Below are positions 18,512 through 28,525 of a stretch of 64,000 bases of DNA, one piece after another. This DNA comes from Ciceribacter lividus. Lineage in GTDB: Bacteria > Pseudomonadota > Alphaproteobacteria > Rhizobiales > Rhizobiaceae. Below the pieces are notes generated by a model that saw nothing but the letters and a program-made list of their open reading frames with translations, did not search any database and was not told where the DNA came from. Positions within the stretch are counted from its first letter, which is position 1. Each line of letters begins with the position of its first letter. The stretch is taken from positions 238,014-302,013 of the forward strand of contig NZ_QPIX01000007.1 of NCBI RefSeq assembly GCF_003337715.1, written 5' to 3'. The position numbers and the translations under genes are program-made.

Positions 18512-19471
18512 TCAATGGGGCCAGTCCAGCCAGTCCCGCAGCAGACGATTGGCGATCGTTCCCTCGATCGGCGTCGTCCAGCCGTTGGCGGCGCGCGACG
18601 CCATCATCTCTTCGACCTCGGTCCTCGTGAACCATCGGCAGTCGGCAAGCTCAAAGGTATCGCGGCTGACCTCGCTAGAAAGCGCCTCGGCAAAACACCC
18701 GATCATCATCTGATGGGGCATGGGCCAGGGCTGCGAAGCGTGATAGCGCACCCGGCCGATCTCAATCCCCGCTTCCTCGTAGGTTTCGCGGCGAACCGCA
18801 TTCTCGATTGTCTCGCCCGGTTCCACGAAGCCAGCCAGGCAGGAATACATGCCGTCCGGGAAGCGATGATTGCGACCAAGGAGGCACAGATCGCGCGTCT
18901 CGTCGATCACCAGCATGATCGCGACCGGGTCTGTCCGCGGGAAAATCGTGTGGTCGCAGGCCTGACAGACCCGTTTGTACCCGCCGATTCGGCCTTCCGT
19001 CGCGCTGCCGCAGCGGCCACAGAAGCGGTTGTCCATGTTCCACTGGAGAAGGCTGAGTGCCTGCGCCGCCTCGCCCTGCAGATCCTCGCCGACCAGTTCG
19101 TCGCGAAAGAGCGAACGGGCGTCAGCGGCCTTGTAGTGATTGGCGAGTTCCTCTGCCGCACTGCGCACGGGCACGGCGAGCCGCGGCTCGCCTGTCGGCT
19201 GGAATCCCAAGAGAACAGCGTTGTCGAAGTCGGGATCAAGCTCCGGCAATTCATAGGGCGCGAACAGCGGATCAAGAACCTGCCCGTCGTGCTTGAGGAT
19301 GAGCTTCGGCCCGGCGAATGCAAGAATGTGGGCGCCTTCAACCGCGAGCGCCTGCTCCAGGCAGTCCTCTTCCCGGTGTTCGCTACGTCGGTCGAGTCCA
19401 TTCCTGGAAAAGGCGGTAAGCGTGCTGGCTTCGGGATGCGGAGTGTCGAGATCGAAGATGGATTTGCTCAT
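18512..19471 (-). CDS. nudC: NADH pyrophosphatase / RNA-decapping Nudix hydrolase
   Basis: 319 residues. A zinc ribbon has four cysteines (CGRCGSATEG and VCQAC). The Nudix box is complete: GFVEPGETIENAVRRETYEE continuing to AGI, with the catalytic glutamates. The NudC array SQPWPMP follows at the usual distance. The enzyme splits NAD(H) and removes 5' NAD caps from RNA. It overlaps the upstream HIT gene by 4 bases (ATGA), which implies translational coupling. Confidence 0.94.
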   Translation of the reverse strand: MSKSIFDLDTPHPEASTLTAFSRNGLDRRSEHREEDCLEQALAVEGAHILAFAGPKLILKHDGQVLDPLFAPYELPELDPDFDNAVLLGFQPTGEPRLAVPVRSAAEELANHYKAADARSLFRDELVGEDLQGEAAQALSLLQWNMDNRFCGRCGSATEGRIGGYKRVCQACDHTIFPRTDPVAIMLVIDETRDLCLLGRNHRFPDGMYSCLAGFVEPGETIENAVRRETYEEAGIEIGRVRYHASQPWPMPHQMMIGCFAEALSSEVSRDTFELADCRWFTRTEVEEMMASRAANGWTTPIEGTIANRLLRDWLDWPH

Positions 19472-19878
19472 GACTGAAGGGCTTCGAGAAGCTTCCGTTT
19501 GAATTCACCGCAAGGCTGCGCCTCATAGGGAACGGCCGAACCGTGTCCCCAGACGGGGCCCGGCCAATTCGCGTCCCCTTCGAAGCGGGCGATAACGTGA
19601 ACATGAAGCTGTCGAACAATATTGCCAAGAGCGCCGACGTTTATTTTGACAGCGCCAGTCGCCCTCTTGAGCGCGGACGCCACCAGATTCTGCTCGAAGG
19701 TCAACACTGCCTGGTCGAGCGGCGTGAGGTCGAAGACCTCGCTGACATCCGGACGTTGCGGCACGAGGACGAGCCATGGCCAACGGCTGTCGCGCATGAG
19801 CCGGACATCGCAGAGGCCGAGCAGCGTCAGGCGCTCACTGTCGCGCGTCAGTCTCTCATCGAGCTCGAACTTGACCAA
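19468..19878 (-). CDS. HIT-family protein, TTG start
   Basis: 136 residues. The nucleotide-binding motif appears as QLHVHVIARF; the usual HxHxH series has only its first two histidines. WPWLVLVPQRPDVSEVFDL matches the N-terminal half of HIT proteins, which are nucleotide hydrolases or transferases. No ATG fits; a TTG at 19878 lies five bases after a strong AAGGAGG, and family homology (VKFELDERL) starts there. Its stop overlaps the nudC start, so both nucleotide-cleaving enzymes are probably made together. Confidence 0.85.
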   Translation of the reverse strand: MVKFELDERLTRDSERLTLLGLCDVRLMRDSRWPWLVLVPQRPDVSEVFDLTPLDQAVLTFEQNLVASALKRATGAVKINVGALGNIVRQLHVHVIARFEGDANWPGPVWGHGSAVPYEAQPCGEFKRKLLEALQS

Positions 19879-19966
19879 GAATGCCTCCTTTTCCAGCGTT
19901 TCTCCATAGATAGCAGTTTTTTGGCGGCTTGGCTTGCATTTGCTTCCGTAATTGCCGATATGTGCT

Positions 19967-20068
19967 CTCGGGAGGTTGGTGGTGGACGAGCCACTCGCCA
20001 ACCGGGTCAGGTCCGGAAGGAAGCAGCCCTAACGAGCCCGGCACGGGTCATCGTGCCAGCCTCCCACC
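19967..20068 (+). ncRNA. ffs: Signal recognition particle RNA (4.5S, bacterial small type)
   Basis: The conserved apical domain GTCCGGAAGGAAGCAGCC at 20011-20028 is the universal SRP RNA signature, where Ffh binds. The outer stem pairs GGGAGG at 19970-19975 with CCTCCC at 20060-20065. The length of about 100 bases and the position directly upstream of dnaX match other alphaproteobacteria. The ends are placed from the helix and are good to a few bases. Confidence 0.93.
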
Positions 20069-20141
20069 TTCCGTTCTACATGGCCGGCAGGATGAAGGGT
20101 CGAAAGACCCGAACGGGACGACTCTAACGCTGGCAGGAGCG

Positions 20142-22007
20142 ATGAGCGACTTCGAGCCGACAGCAGCACATGCAAACGGCGGCGCCGCAGGATACAGAGT
20201 CCTGGCCCGCAAGTATCGTCCCAAGGATTTCACCGATCTGATGGTCGGCCAGGAGCCGATGGTCCGCACGCTCACGAATGCGTTCGAGACGGGTCGTATC
20301 GCGCAGGCCTACATGCTGACGGGTGTTCGCGGTGTCGGCAAGACGACGACCGCCCGTATCCTGGCGCGCGCGCTGAATTACAAGACTGCAGAGATCGACA
20401 AGCCGACGATCGACCTCAAGCTCCCGGGCGAACATTGTCAGGCGATCATGGAAGGTCGTCACGTCGACGTCATCGAAATGGACGCGGCCTCGCATACCGG
20501 TATCGACGACATCCGCGAGATCATCGAGCAGGTTCGCTATCGCCCCGTCTCGGCCCGCTACAAAGTCTACATCATCGATGAAGTGCATATGCTCTCGACG
20601 GCAGCCTTCAACGGCTTGCTGAAAACACTCGAGGAGCCGCCGGAACACGTCAAGTTCATCTTCGCAACGACCGAGATCCGCAAGGTGCCGATCACCGTGC
20701 TCTCCCGCTGCCAGCGCTTCGACCTGCGGCGCATCAGTGCGAGTGATCTGGTCGGCCTGTTCTCGACGATTGCGGCCAAGGAAGGCATCGTCGCCGACGA
20801 GGAAGCCCTTGCGATGATTGCGCGTGCTGCCGAGGGGTCGGCACGCGACGGACTCTCGCTGCTCGATCAGGCGATTGCCCACGGCGGCGGGACGGTCAAG
20901 ACGGATGCGGTGCGCGCGATGCTCGGGCTTGCCGATCGTGCCCGCATCGTCGATCTCTTCGAACATGTGGTGCGCGGCGACGTCGCGGCTGCGCTCTCCG
21001 AGTTCGGCAGCCAGTACGAGTCGGGCGCCAGCCCGACGGTCGTTCTGACCGACCTCGCCGACTTCACCCATCTCGTGACACGGCTCAAATACATACCGTC
21101 GGCGGCTCAGGACGCCTCCCTCAGTGAGGTGGAGCGCGTTCGCGGGGCCGAGCTCTCGACCAGCATCAGCGTTTCGACGCTCTCCCGCATGTGGCAGATG
21201 CTACTGAAAGGCATCCCGGAAGCGGAAAATTCCGCGCGCCCTGCCGGTGCCGCGGAAATGGTCATTATTCGGCTTGCGCATGCGGCTCATTTGCCATCGC
21301 CGGAAGATGCTGCGCGCCGGCTTGCAGAATTGGCGGAAGGAGGCCAAACCGGCAGCCATTCCGCTGCACCCTCGGGAGGCAACGGCGGTGGCGCCCAGGC
21401 GTCCTATCGCACGGCTGCTGTCGCCGGGCAGATGCCGGATCGCGCGATGCAGCCAACTGCACCAAGACCGACCGCCCATCTCCAGAGTGTGCCGACACCT
21501 GAATCGCAGCCAGTTGTCCTGGGGCGCATCGAAACAAAGCCGACACCGGTCCCCAAAGTTCCCGTCAAGTCGCTTGAGGATATCGCCGAGCTCTGCACAC
21601 AGAACCGTGACCCGAAGCTCAAGGCTCTCCTGCGTTCCTATGTCCGGCTCGTGGGTCTGGAGCCCGGGCGCCTCGAGATCAATCTGCCACCCGAAGCGCC
21701 GAAGACGCTTGCAGGGGACCTGCAGCGGCGACTCGAGGAATGGACGGAAATCCGCTGGATGGTCATCCTGTCGCGCGAAGCCGGCCGGCCGACACTTGCG
21801 GAAACCGAAAGTTCGAATCGCGAGGCGAGGCTCCTCGACGCACGCCAGGATCCGGACGTGGCGGCGATCCTGACCCGCTTCCCCGGGGCGAGGATCACGG
21901 ACGTGCGCATTCGTGCCACCGGCAACGAGGACGAGACGCTGGACATCCCTTCGGCAGCAGAGTCCGCCGAGGGCGACATTCTTCCGGGCGACGACATCGA
22001 ATTCTAA
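20142..22007 (+). CDS. dnaX: DNA polymerase III subunits gamma/tau
   Basis: 621 residues. The AAA+ clamp-loader core contains Walker A GVRGVGKTTTARIL (about residue 57-70), the DEVHML Walker B and LSRCQRFDLRR sensor segment, then EGSARDGLSLLDQAI. A proline-rich linker and the tau-specific C-terminal domain complete it. The four cysteines that bind zinc in E. coli DnaX between Walker A and B are reduced to one (HCQAIMEG). I see no A-AAA-AAG slippery site, so a short gamma form is not predicted. ybaB and recR follow on the same strand. Confidence 0.95.
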   Translation: MSDFEPTAAHANGGAAGYRVLARKYRPKDFTDLMVGQEPMVRTLTNAFETGRIAQAYMLTGVRGVGKTTTARILARALNYKTAEIDKPTIDLKLPGEHCQAIMEGRHVDVIEMDAASHTGIDDIREIIEQVRYRPVSARYKVYIIDEVHMLSTAAFNGLLKTLEEPPEHVKFIFATTEIRKVPITVLSRCQRFDLRRISASDLVGLFSTIAAKEGIVADEEALAMIARAAEGSARDGLSLLDQAIAHGGGTVKTDAVRAMLGLADRARIVDLFEHVVRGDVAAALSEFGSQYESGASPTVVLTDLADFTHLVTRLKYIPSAAQDASLSEVERVRGAELSTSISVSTLSRMWQMLLKGIPEAENSARPAGAAEMVIIRLAHAAHLPSPEDAARRLAELAEGGQTGSHSAAPSGGNGGGAQASYRTAAVAGQMPDRAMQPTAPRPTAHLQSVPTPESQPVVLGRIETKPTPVPKVPVKSLEDIAELCTQNRDPKLKALLRSYVRLVGLEPGRLEINLPPEAPKTLAGDLQRRLEEWTEIRWMVILSREAGRPTLAETESSNREARLLDARQDPDVAAILTRFPGARITDVRIRATGNEDETLDIPSAAESAEGDILPGDDIEF

Positions 22008-22043
22008 GACGGCATTCGCCAATATTTCAGGGAGACAGGGACG

Positions 22044-22367
22044 ATGCGCGACATCATGGGCATGATGGGCAAGGTCAAGGAAATGCAGGCCAAGATGGAG
22101 AAGATGCAGGCGGAGATCGCCGCTCTCGAAGTCGAAGGCAAATCCGGCGGCGGTCTTGTGACCGTGACGATGACCGGCAAGGGCGAGCTCAAGGGCCTCA
22201 AGATCGATCCTTCACTCTTCAAGGAAGAAGAGGTCGAGATCCTCGAGGACCTGATCGTTGCCGCCCACAAGGACGCCAAGGACAAGGCCGAAGCCGTAAT
22301 GGCGGAAAAGACCAGGGAGATGACGGCCGGTCTCCCAATCCCGCCCGGCATGAAGCTGCCGTTCTGA
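22044..22367 (+). CDS. ybaB: Nucleoid-associated protein YbaB/EbfC
   Basis: 107 residues. The N-terminal coiled coil [20 protein letters not shown] and the [19 protein letters not shown] strands are the family hallmarks, and the protein ends with GMKLPF. YbaB dimers bind DNA with tweezer-like arms. It sits between dnaX and recR, the standard bacterial order. It starts 36 bases after dnaX and is preceded by GGGAGACAGGGACG. Confidence 0.95.
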   Translation: MRDIMGMMGKVKEMQAKMEKMQAEIAALEVEGKSGGGLVTVTMTGKGELKGLKIDPSLFKEEEVEILEDLIVAAHKDAKDKAEAVMAEKTREMTAGLPIPPGMKLPF

Positions 22368-22489
22368 TGCGATATCTGATCGTGGCAGCCGTGCGGCGAT
22401 CGGCTATTCCTCCGCACTTCGTCTTCCCACTGGCGAGGGCTGCGTTGAAGGCATTTCCGTTTCGCGCAGATATTCGCTAGAAACCGCTC

Positions 22490-23095
22490 ATGGCAAAGCG
22501 AGTCACCGGCCCCGAAATCGAGAAACTGATCCAGCTGCTGGCGAAGGTGCCCGGTCTCGGACCGCGCTCCGCCCGCCGGGCGGCGCTGCATCTCATCAAG
22601 AAGAAGGATCAGTTGATGGGACCGCTGGCCCATGCGCTCGGCGACGCCTACGACAAGGTCAAGATCTGCTCCCACTGCGGCAATGTCGATACGAGCGACC
22701 CTTGCACCGTCTGCACCGATGACCGGCGCGACCAGTCGGTGATCATCGTCGTAGAGGACGTCTCCGATCTCTGGGCGCTGGAGCGCGCGGGCGCGATGAA
22801 TGCGGCCTATCACGTGCTCGGCGGAACGCTGTCGCCGCTCGACGGCGTCGGGCCGGACGATCTGAACATCAAGGGACTTGTCGACAGGGTGTCCAAAGGC
22901 GGCATCCGCGAGGTCATCATCGCGGTCAATGCGACCGTCGAGGGACAGACGACCGCTCACTACATCACCGATCATCTGGCGGGGCTGGACGTCAAAATCA
23001 CTCGTCTCGCCCATGGCGTTCCCGTGGGTGGCGAGCTCGACTATCTGGACGAGGGAACGTTGTCGGCGGCACTGAGGGCGCGCACGGCGATCTGA
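22490..23095 (+). CDS. recR: Recombination protein RecR
   Basis: 201 residues, normal length. An N-terminal helix-hairpin-helix ([17 protein letters not shown]) is followed by the four-cysteine zinc finger [16 protein letters not shown] and the Toprim domain starting [17 protein letters not shown]. RecR with RecF and RecO promotes RecA loading in gap repair. It is the last gene of the dnaX-ybaB-recR group, though a 120-base gap separates it from ybaB. Confidence 0.96.
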   Translation: MAKRVTGPEIEKLIQLLAKVPGLGPRSARRAALHLIKKKDQLMGPLAHALGDAYDKVKICSHCGNVDTSDPCTVCTDDRRDQSVIIVVEDVSDLWALERAGAMNAAYHVLGGTLSPLDGVGPDDLNIKGLVDRVSKGGIREVIIAVNATVEGQTTAHYITDHLAGLDVKITRLAHGVPVGGELDYLDEGTLSAALRARTAI

Positions 23096-23128
23096 AATCT
23101 GCCCCAATTGCGGGTGATGCGAGGTTCC

Positions 23129-24370
23129 ATGAGACGACACTCCGCCATCCTCTTCCTCCTTCTGCAGTTCCTTTCTCCGCTTCCCGCCGCAGCACTCGAC
23201 AAGGGCGCAATCGAGGCGGGGTTCCAGGCGTGGTTGCAGCAGGATCTGTGGCCGCTCGCGCAGAAATCAGGCGTCAGCCGTAACGCGTTCGAGCGCGCGA
23301 CTGCCGGCCTCCATCTCAACTGGAACCTGCCGGATCTTGTGCCGCCGGGCAGCAAGCCCCCGAAGGAACGCAAGCAGAGTCAGGCGGAGTTCTCCTCACC
23401 GGGAGCCTATTTCTCGGAGAAACGGCTGCAGGGACTTGCCGCCACCGGTCGCAGTCTCGCGACGCGGCACGCCCGCACCCTTCAGAAAATCGAGACGACC
23501 TACGGCGTTCCGGGATCCGTCGTGCTCGCGATATGGGGACGAGAAACGGGCTTCGGCCAGGCGAAACTGCCCTATCCCGCGGTGGAAGTGCTTGCGACCA
23601 AGGCTTTCATGTCGACCCGCAAGAACCTTTTTCTGCGCGAGCTGATTTCTGCCCTTCACATGATCGATGGTGGCGATGTCAGCGCCGACGAGATGATGGG
23701 CTCATGGGCCGGTGCCCTCGGCCAGCCGCAGTTCATGCCGACGAGCTATCTCGAGCACGCCGTCGATTTCGACGGCGACGGCCGTCGCAACATATGGGCT
23801 TCCGTTCCCGACAGCTTGGCCTCCATCGCCAACTATCTCGTCCACAAGGGGTGGCAGAGGGGACGCAGCTGGGGTTACGAGGTCGCCATTCCGGAGGGCG
23901 TCTCCTGTGCCCAGGAAGGGCCGGACCGTGCACAGCCTCTCTCCATCTGGGCGGCAACGGGTATCCGACGCATCTCGGGCAAACCGTTTCCGGACCGTGA
24001 GGCGACGGCTTCCACGATGATGCTGGTTCCGGCGGGAACGCATGGACCCGAATTCCTGGTGACGCCGAACTTCTACGTGCTCAAGGAGTACAATAACTCC
24101 GATCTCTACGCGCTCTTCATCGGCAATCTCGCCGATCGCATCGCCTATGGCAGCGGTCCTTTCGTCGGCAAGTGGGGTGACGTCGGCAAGATGCTGCGCT
24201 CCGACGTCCTGGCCATGCAGGAGGCCCTCGTCGCGAAAAATTATGATGTCGGCAAGGTCGATGGCCTGCCCGGCTACAAGACCCGCAGGTCGCTCGGCGA
24301 GTGGCAGGCGAAAGGCGGTCTGCGGCCGACCTGTTTCCCCGACGAGAGCCTGAAGGCGAAGCTTCGCTGA
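23129..24370 (+). CDS. Lytic murein transglycosylase (MltB-like)
   Basis: 413 residues from the ATG at 23129, preceded by GAGG; in-frame TTG, GTG and ATG codons lie up to 21 bases upstream. The signal peptide MRRHSAILFLLLQFLSPLP ends near AAALD. The MltB-type catalytic domain has AIWGRETGFG with the catalytic Glu, SWAGALGQPQFMPTSYLEHA and FDGDGRRN. A C-terminal peptidoglycan-binding-like domain (about 340-413, KNYDVGKVDGLPGYKTRRSL) completes the protein. It cleaves glycan strands in the periplasm. Its stop lies 6 bases from that of the convergent MFS gene. Confidence 0.92.
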   Translation: MRRHSAILFLLLQFLSPLPAAALDKGAIEAGFQAWLQQDLWPLAQKSGVSRNAFERATAGLHLNWNLPDLVPPGSKPPKERKQSQAEFSSPGAYFSEKRLQGLAATGRSLATRHARTLQKIETTYGVPGSVVLAIWGRETGFGQAKLPYPAVEVLATKAFMSTRKNLFLRELISALHMIDGGDVSADEMMGSWAGALGQPQFMPTSYLEHAVDFDGDGRRNIWASVPDSLASIANYLVHKGWQRGRSWGYEVAIPEGVSCAQEGPDRAQPLSIWAATGIRRISGKPFPDREATASTMMLVPAGTHGPEFLVTPNFYVLKEYNNSDLYALFIGNLADRIAYGSGPFVGKWGDVGKMLRSDVLAMQEALVAKNYDVGKVDGLPGYKTRRSLGEWQAKGGLRPTCFPDESLKAKLR

Positions 24371-24376
24371 CGATCC

Positions 24377-26005
24377 TCAGTGCGGCTCGATGTGCGTCTG
24401 GTGGAAAACGTCATCGGCCGGCGGAATACCCTGCCGCTCGATCATCCGATGAACGCGGGGCTTTGAAGGGCCTCGGTGAAGAGCGAGCAGGCGGTCGCTC
24501 GTTTCCGCGTCCGCCTTTGTCCGCCGCTGGTTATGACGCACATAATCCACCCAGGTCGGCGTGTGATAGGTCTCGGTCCAGACCTCCGGATTTTCGAGAT
24601 CGCGCATCAGCGCCCAGTTGCGGGCGCCGTCACGAAGACGAATCCGGCGCCTTTCAACCATCAACGAAAGGAATTCGTGCACGTCGTCATCGTCGACCTC
24701 GTAATCGATCTGCACGACGATGGGACCGCTGCGCGGCTTTACGTCGAGCCGGAGTTCCGGCTCATTGAAGCGGTTGAGCGGATCGAGATCGAGCGACGCA
24801 AAGGGCGGCATTGGCAGCCGGAACCCAATTGCGACGCCGACAATCATCATCAGTGCAGACACAAGGAGGGCGTGTCCGACGCTGTTGGTTTCGGCCACGT
24901 GACCCCAGAGCCAACTGCCGGTCGCCATGCCGCCGAAGGTGGCCGTCTGGTAGAGCGAGAGTGCCCGACCGACCACCCAGCGCGGCGTGGAGAGCTGCAC
25001 GACCGTATTGAAGAGCGAAAGTGCGAGGACCCAACAGGCACCGGCAAGGAGAAGGGCCGCCCCGGTGAGCCAAGCCGACCCGCTGATGCCGACGACTGCG
25101 GTGCTCAGGGCGAAACCTGCGAACGACAATCGCACGATGTCCTCGCTCGAAAGAAGTTCCCGCAGCCGGGCACTCGATAGTGCACCTGCGATCGCACCTG
25201 CGCCAAAGGCGCCCAGCAGAATGCCGTAGGTGAGCGGCCCACCTGCGACCATGTCACGGGCGACCACCGGCAGGAGCGCGAGGATCGCGACCACCGTCAG
25301 GCCGAAGACGAAACTGCGGAAAAGCACCTTCATGATATTCGGCGACATCGCGACATAGCGAAGTCCCGCAGAGATGGCGGCACCCAGCTGCTCGCGAGGC
25401 AAGGTCGTCTGCGGAACTTCCGGACGCCAGCGATAGAGCGCATAGGCGAGCGGCAGGTAACTGAAGGCGTTCACGAGGAAGGCTGCAGCGGCACCAAGCG
25501 CGGCGACGATCATGCCTCCGAGTGCCGGCCCGACACTTCGGGTAATGTTGAAGCCCATACTGTTCAAGGCGACGGCAGCCGGGAGATCGCTTCGCGGCAC
25601 CATATCGCCGACGGAAGCCTGCCAGGACGGATTGTTGAGCGCCGTGCCGCTGCCGATCAGGAACGTAAAAAACAGCAGCGACCACGGAGAAATCTGTCCG
25701 ACAAAGGCAAAGGCGGCGAGCAAGACCGAAACGGCCAGCATGAAAAACTGCGATAGCAGCATGACCTTGCGGCGATCAAAGCTGTCGGCGACGGCCCCGG
25801 AGAGCAATGAGAACAGCATGATCGGCAAGGTGTTGGATGCCTGGACAAGGGCGACCATATTCTCCGAGCGGGAAATGGACGCCATCAGCCAGGCGGCTCC
25901 CACGCCCTGGATGAGTCCGCCGAGATTCGACGAGATGCTTGCAACCCAGATCGTCCGGTAGAATTCGTTCTTCAGTGGCGCCAAGGGCGATTTGCGGTCC
26001 GACAC
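24377..26005 (-). CDS. MFS transporter with extra C-terminal cytoplasmic domain
   Basis: 542 residues from a GTG at 26005 (VSDRKSPLAPLKNEFYR). The first 410 residues form about 12 helices with the MFS loop AVADSFDRRKVM between helices 2 and 3; the type is MFS_3 (EntS-like exporters). The last 130 residues are soluble. They begin RLDVKPRSGPIVVQIDYEV and look like the small alpha/beta barrel domain found after some MFS_3 exporters (monooxygenase-like). The substrate is unknown. An upstream ATG at 26200 would add an implausible 65 residues. Confidence 0.83.
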   Translation of the reverse strand: MSDRKSPLAPLKNEFYRTIWVASISSNLGGLIQGVGAAWLMASISRSENMVALVQASNTLPIMLFSLLSGAVADSFDRRKVMLLSQFFMLAVSVLLAAFAFVGQISPWSLLFFTFLIGSGTALNNPSWQASVGDMVPRSDLPAAVALNSMGFNITRSVGPALGGMIVAALGAAAAFLVNAFSYLPLAYALYRWRPEVPQTTLPREQLGAAISAGLRYVAMSPNIMKVLFRSFVFGLTVVAILALLPVVARDMVAGGPLTYGILLGAFGAGAIAGALSSARLRELLSSEDIVRLSFAGFALSTAVVGISGSAWLTGAALLLAGACWVLALSLFNTVVQLSTPRWVVGRALSLYQTATFGGMATGSWLWGHVAETNSVGHALLVSALMMIVGVAIGFRLPMPPFASLDLDPLNRFNEPELRLDVKPRSGPIVVQIDYEVDDDDVHEFLSLMVERRRIRLRDGARNWALMRDLENPEVWTETYHTPTWVDYVRHNQRRTKADAETSDRLLALHRGPSKPRVHRMIERQGIPPADDVFHQTHIEPH

Positions 26006-26184
26006 GTCCTGTTCACCTGCAACTTTCGAAGCGGAGCGGGCCACTATATGCAAATCTGAAGCACGCTGCCTATCTCTCGCGATCTCGAACGAGAAAATAG
26101 CACCGGGACGACGTGGTTCCTCGCAAAGCTTGCATTTGCGCGCAAGCAAGCGTATATCGTGCCTAAATTCTTGATCGATAGATG

Positions 26185-26216
26185 AAGAGTGGGGCCGCAA
26201 GGACCCGCTCTTTTTT
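26185..26216 (+). terminator. Hairpin with T-run in the rimP leader (possible attenuator)
   Basis: GAGTGGG at 26187-26193 pairs with CCCGCTC at 26204-26210 (one G-T pair), directly followed by six Ts. It lies 46 bases before the rimP GTG, downstream of a likely promoter region, so it could attenuate the rimP-nusA operon. A plain terminator is excluded only by the lack of an upstream plus-strand gene. Confidence 0.6.
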
Positions 26217-26261
26217 GTTAGCGGTCGGGAAAGCTGCAGAATTCATCCAGGAGGATGACGC

Positions 26262-26870
26262 GTGTCGGAACAAGTACCGGCGCCGCAGGACCGCGAGCCG
26301 CGCATTGTCACGGAAACCGGTCTGGATCGGCGCATCGCTGAAATCATTGAGCCCGTGGCCGTCGCCATGGGCTTCAAGCTCGTGCGGGTTCGGCTCCTGA
26401 ACCAGAACGGCCTTACCCTCCAGATCATGGCCGAACGCAACGACGGCACCATGACGGTCGAGGATTGCGAAGAGCTCTCGATGGCGGTTTCGCCGGTTCT
26501 CGACGTCGAAGATCCGGTCGACAAGGCTTATCATCTGGAAGTATCCTCCCCGGGTATCGACAGGCCGATGGTGCGCAAGTCCGATTTCGAACGCTGGCAG
26601 GGCCATCTCGTCAAATGCGAAACGTCGATTCTGGTCGACAACCGCAAACGGTTTCGCGGAAAGATCACGGCAGTGGACGGGGACGGTTTTACCATCGAGC
26701 GAGACCAGATCGCATATGGCGAGGAGCCGCGCGTAACCATTCCGTTCACAGCGCTGGCGGAAGCGAAGCTGATCCTGACGGACGATCTTATCCGCGATGC
26801 GCTGAAGGCCGACAAGGCCGCTCGAGCCCAGGCGGCGAACCAGAATGACGACGAAACCCCGATAGACTAA
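26262..26870 (+). CDS. rimP: Ribosome maturation factor RimP
   Basis: 202 residues from a GTG at 26262, with GGAGG nine bases upstream. The family core is clear: [33 protein letters not shown] and [20 protein letters not shown]. RimP assists 30S subunit assembly. It is the first gene of the rimP-nusA-ylxR-infB-rbfA-truB-rpsO run, the standard order in proteobacteria. The C-terminal tail is Ala/Asp-rich. Confidence 0.95.
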   Translation: MSEQVPAPQDREPRIVTETGLDRRIAEIIEPVAVAMGFKLVRVRLLNQNGLTLQIMAERNDGTMTVEDCEELSMAVSPVLDVEDPVDKAYHLEVSSPGIDRPMVRKSDFERWQGHLVKCETSILVDNRKRFRGKITAVDGDGFTIERDQIAYGEEPRVTIPFTALAEAKLILTDDLIRDALKADKAARAQAANQNDDETPID

Positions 26871-26917
26871 CCGCCTCGAGGGCCAGGCCCCGGCAGTGAA
26901 GACGGAGACATAAGACA

Positions 26918-28525
26918 ATGGCAGTCAGTGCTAACCGGCTCGAGCTCTTGCAGATCGCTGACGCGGTCGCGCGTGAGAAGGTGATCGACCGCGAAATCGT
27001 GCTTGCCGCTATGGCCGATGCAATCCAGAAAGCCGCTCGCTCGCGCTACGGCTCCGAGACCAACATTCGCGCCGATATCAACTCCAAGACCGGCGAGATC
27101 CGTCTGCAGCGCCTTCTTGAAGTCGTCGAGAAGGTCGAGGACTATTCCACGCAGATCGCTCTCGAGCTTGCCCGTGACCGCAATCCAGACGCCAAGATCG
27201 GTGACTTCATCGCCGATCCGCTGCCGCCGATGGATTTCGGCCGCATCGCCGCCCAGTCCGCCAAGCAGGTTATCGTGCAGAAGGTGCGCGAAGCCGAACG
27301 GGATCGCCAGTACGACGAGTTCAAGGATCGTGTCGGCGAAATCGTCAACGGCACCGTCAAGCGCGTCGAATACGGCAATGTGATCGTCGACCTCGGCCGC
27401 GGCGAAGGCATCATCCGCCGCGACGAGATGATCCCGCGCGAGACCTTCCGCTATGGCGACCGCGTGCGCGCCTACGTCTACGACGTACGCCGCGAACAGC
27501 GCGGTCCGCAGATCTTCCTGTCGCGTACCCATCCGCAGTTCATGGTTAAGCTCTTCACCATGGAAGTGCCGGAAATCTACGACGGCATCATCCAGATCAA
27601 GTCGGTTGCCCGCGACCCGGGTTCGCGTGCCAAGATTGCCGTCATTTCGAATGACTCTTCGATCGACCCGGTCGGCGCGTGCGTTGGTATGCGCGGCTCG
27701 CGCGTCCAGGCTGTCGTCGGCGAATTGCAGGGCGAGAAGATCGACATCATCCCCTGGAGCCAGGATCCGGCTTCCTTCATCGTCAATGCGCTGCAGCCTG
27801 CCGAGGTTTCCAAGGTCGTTCTCGACGAGGATGCCGAGCGCATCGAGGTCGTCGTTCCGGACGAGCAGCTTTCGCTGGCCATCGGTCGTCGCGGCCAGAA
27901 CGTCCGCCTCGCCTCCCAGCTCACCGGCTGGGACATCGACATCATGACCGAGCAGGAAGAATCCGAGCGTCGTCAGAAGGAATTCAACGAGCGCACCAAC
28001 CTCTTCATGGATGCACTCGACGTCGACGAGATGATCGGTCAGGTGCTCGCCTCCGAAGGCTTCGCCCAGGTCGAGGAGCTCGCCTATGTCGATCTCGACG
28101 AAATCGCGTCGATCGAGGGCTTCGACGAGGACACCGCCCAGGAGATCCAGTCGCGTGCCCGCGATTATCTGGAGAAGATCGAGGCGGAAATGGACGCCAA
28201 ACGCAAGGAACTCGGCGTTTCCGACGACCTGCGCCAGATCGACGGCATGACGGCCCAGATGATGGTCGCCCTCGGCGAAGACGGTATCAAGACGATCGAG
28301 GACTTCGCCGGCTGCGCAGCCGACGATCTCGTCGGCTGGAGCGAGCGCAAGGATGGCGAGACCAAGAAGTTCGAAGGACTGTTCTCGAAGTTCGACGTTT
28401 CTCGCGCGGAAGCCGAAAACATGATCGTTCAGGCCCGATTGGCGGCCGGCTGGATCACCGAGGAGGATCTCGCCGCTGAGGTCGTGGACGAAGAAGTGGC
28501 CGAGGACGAAGACAAGGCCGAATGA
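26918..28525 (+). CDS. nusA: Transcription termination/antitermination factor NusA
   Basis: 535 residues. Domains in order: N-terminal RNA polymerase-binding domain (1-125), S1 (about 130-200, [20 protein letters not shown]), two KH domains (about 225-345; [19 protein letters not shown] and [18 protein letters not shown]), and two C-terminal helix-hairpin-helix acidic repeats ([20 protein letters not shown] and the later [17 protein letters not shown]). NusA controls pausing and termination. The stop overlaps the ylxR start (ATGA). Confidence 0.97.
   Translation: MAVSANRLELLQIADAVAREKVIDREIVLAAMADAIQKAARSRYGSETNIRADINSKTGEIRLQRLLEVVEKVEDYSTQIALELARDRNPDAKIGDFIADPLPPMDFGRIAAQSAKQVIVQKVREAERDRQYDEFKDRVGEIVNGTVKRVEYGNVIVDLGRGEGIIRRDEMIPRETFRYGDRVRAYVYDVRREQRGPQIFLSRTHPQFMVKLFTMEVPEIYDGIIQIKSVARDPGSRAKIAVISNDSSIDPVGACVGMRGSRVQAVVGELQGEKIDIIPWSQDPASFIVNALQPAEVSKVVLDEDAERIEVVVPDEQLSLAIGRRGQNVRLASQLTGWDIDIMTEQEESERRQKEFNERTNLFMDALDVDEMIGQVLASEGFAQVEELAYVDLDEIASIEGFDEDTAQEIQSRARDYLEKIEAEMDAKRKELGVSDDLRQIDGMTAQMMVALGEDGIKTIEDFAGCAADDLVGWSERKDGETKKFEGLFSKFDVSRAEAENMIVQARLAAGWITEEDLAAEVVDEEVAEDEDKAE

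Noticed and set aside
20142..22007. Programmed frameshift in dnaX
   Set aside because: No A-AAA-AAG or similar slippery run is visible, and a single continuous tau frame is present.
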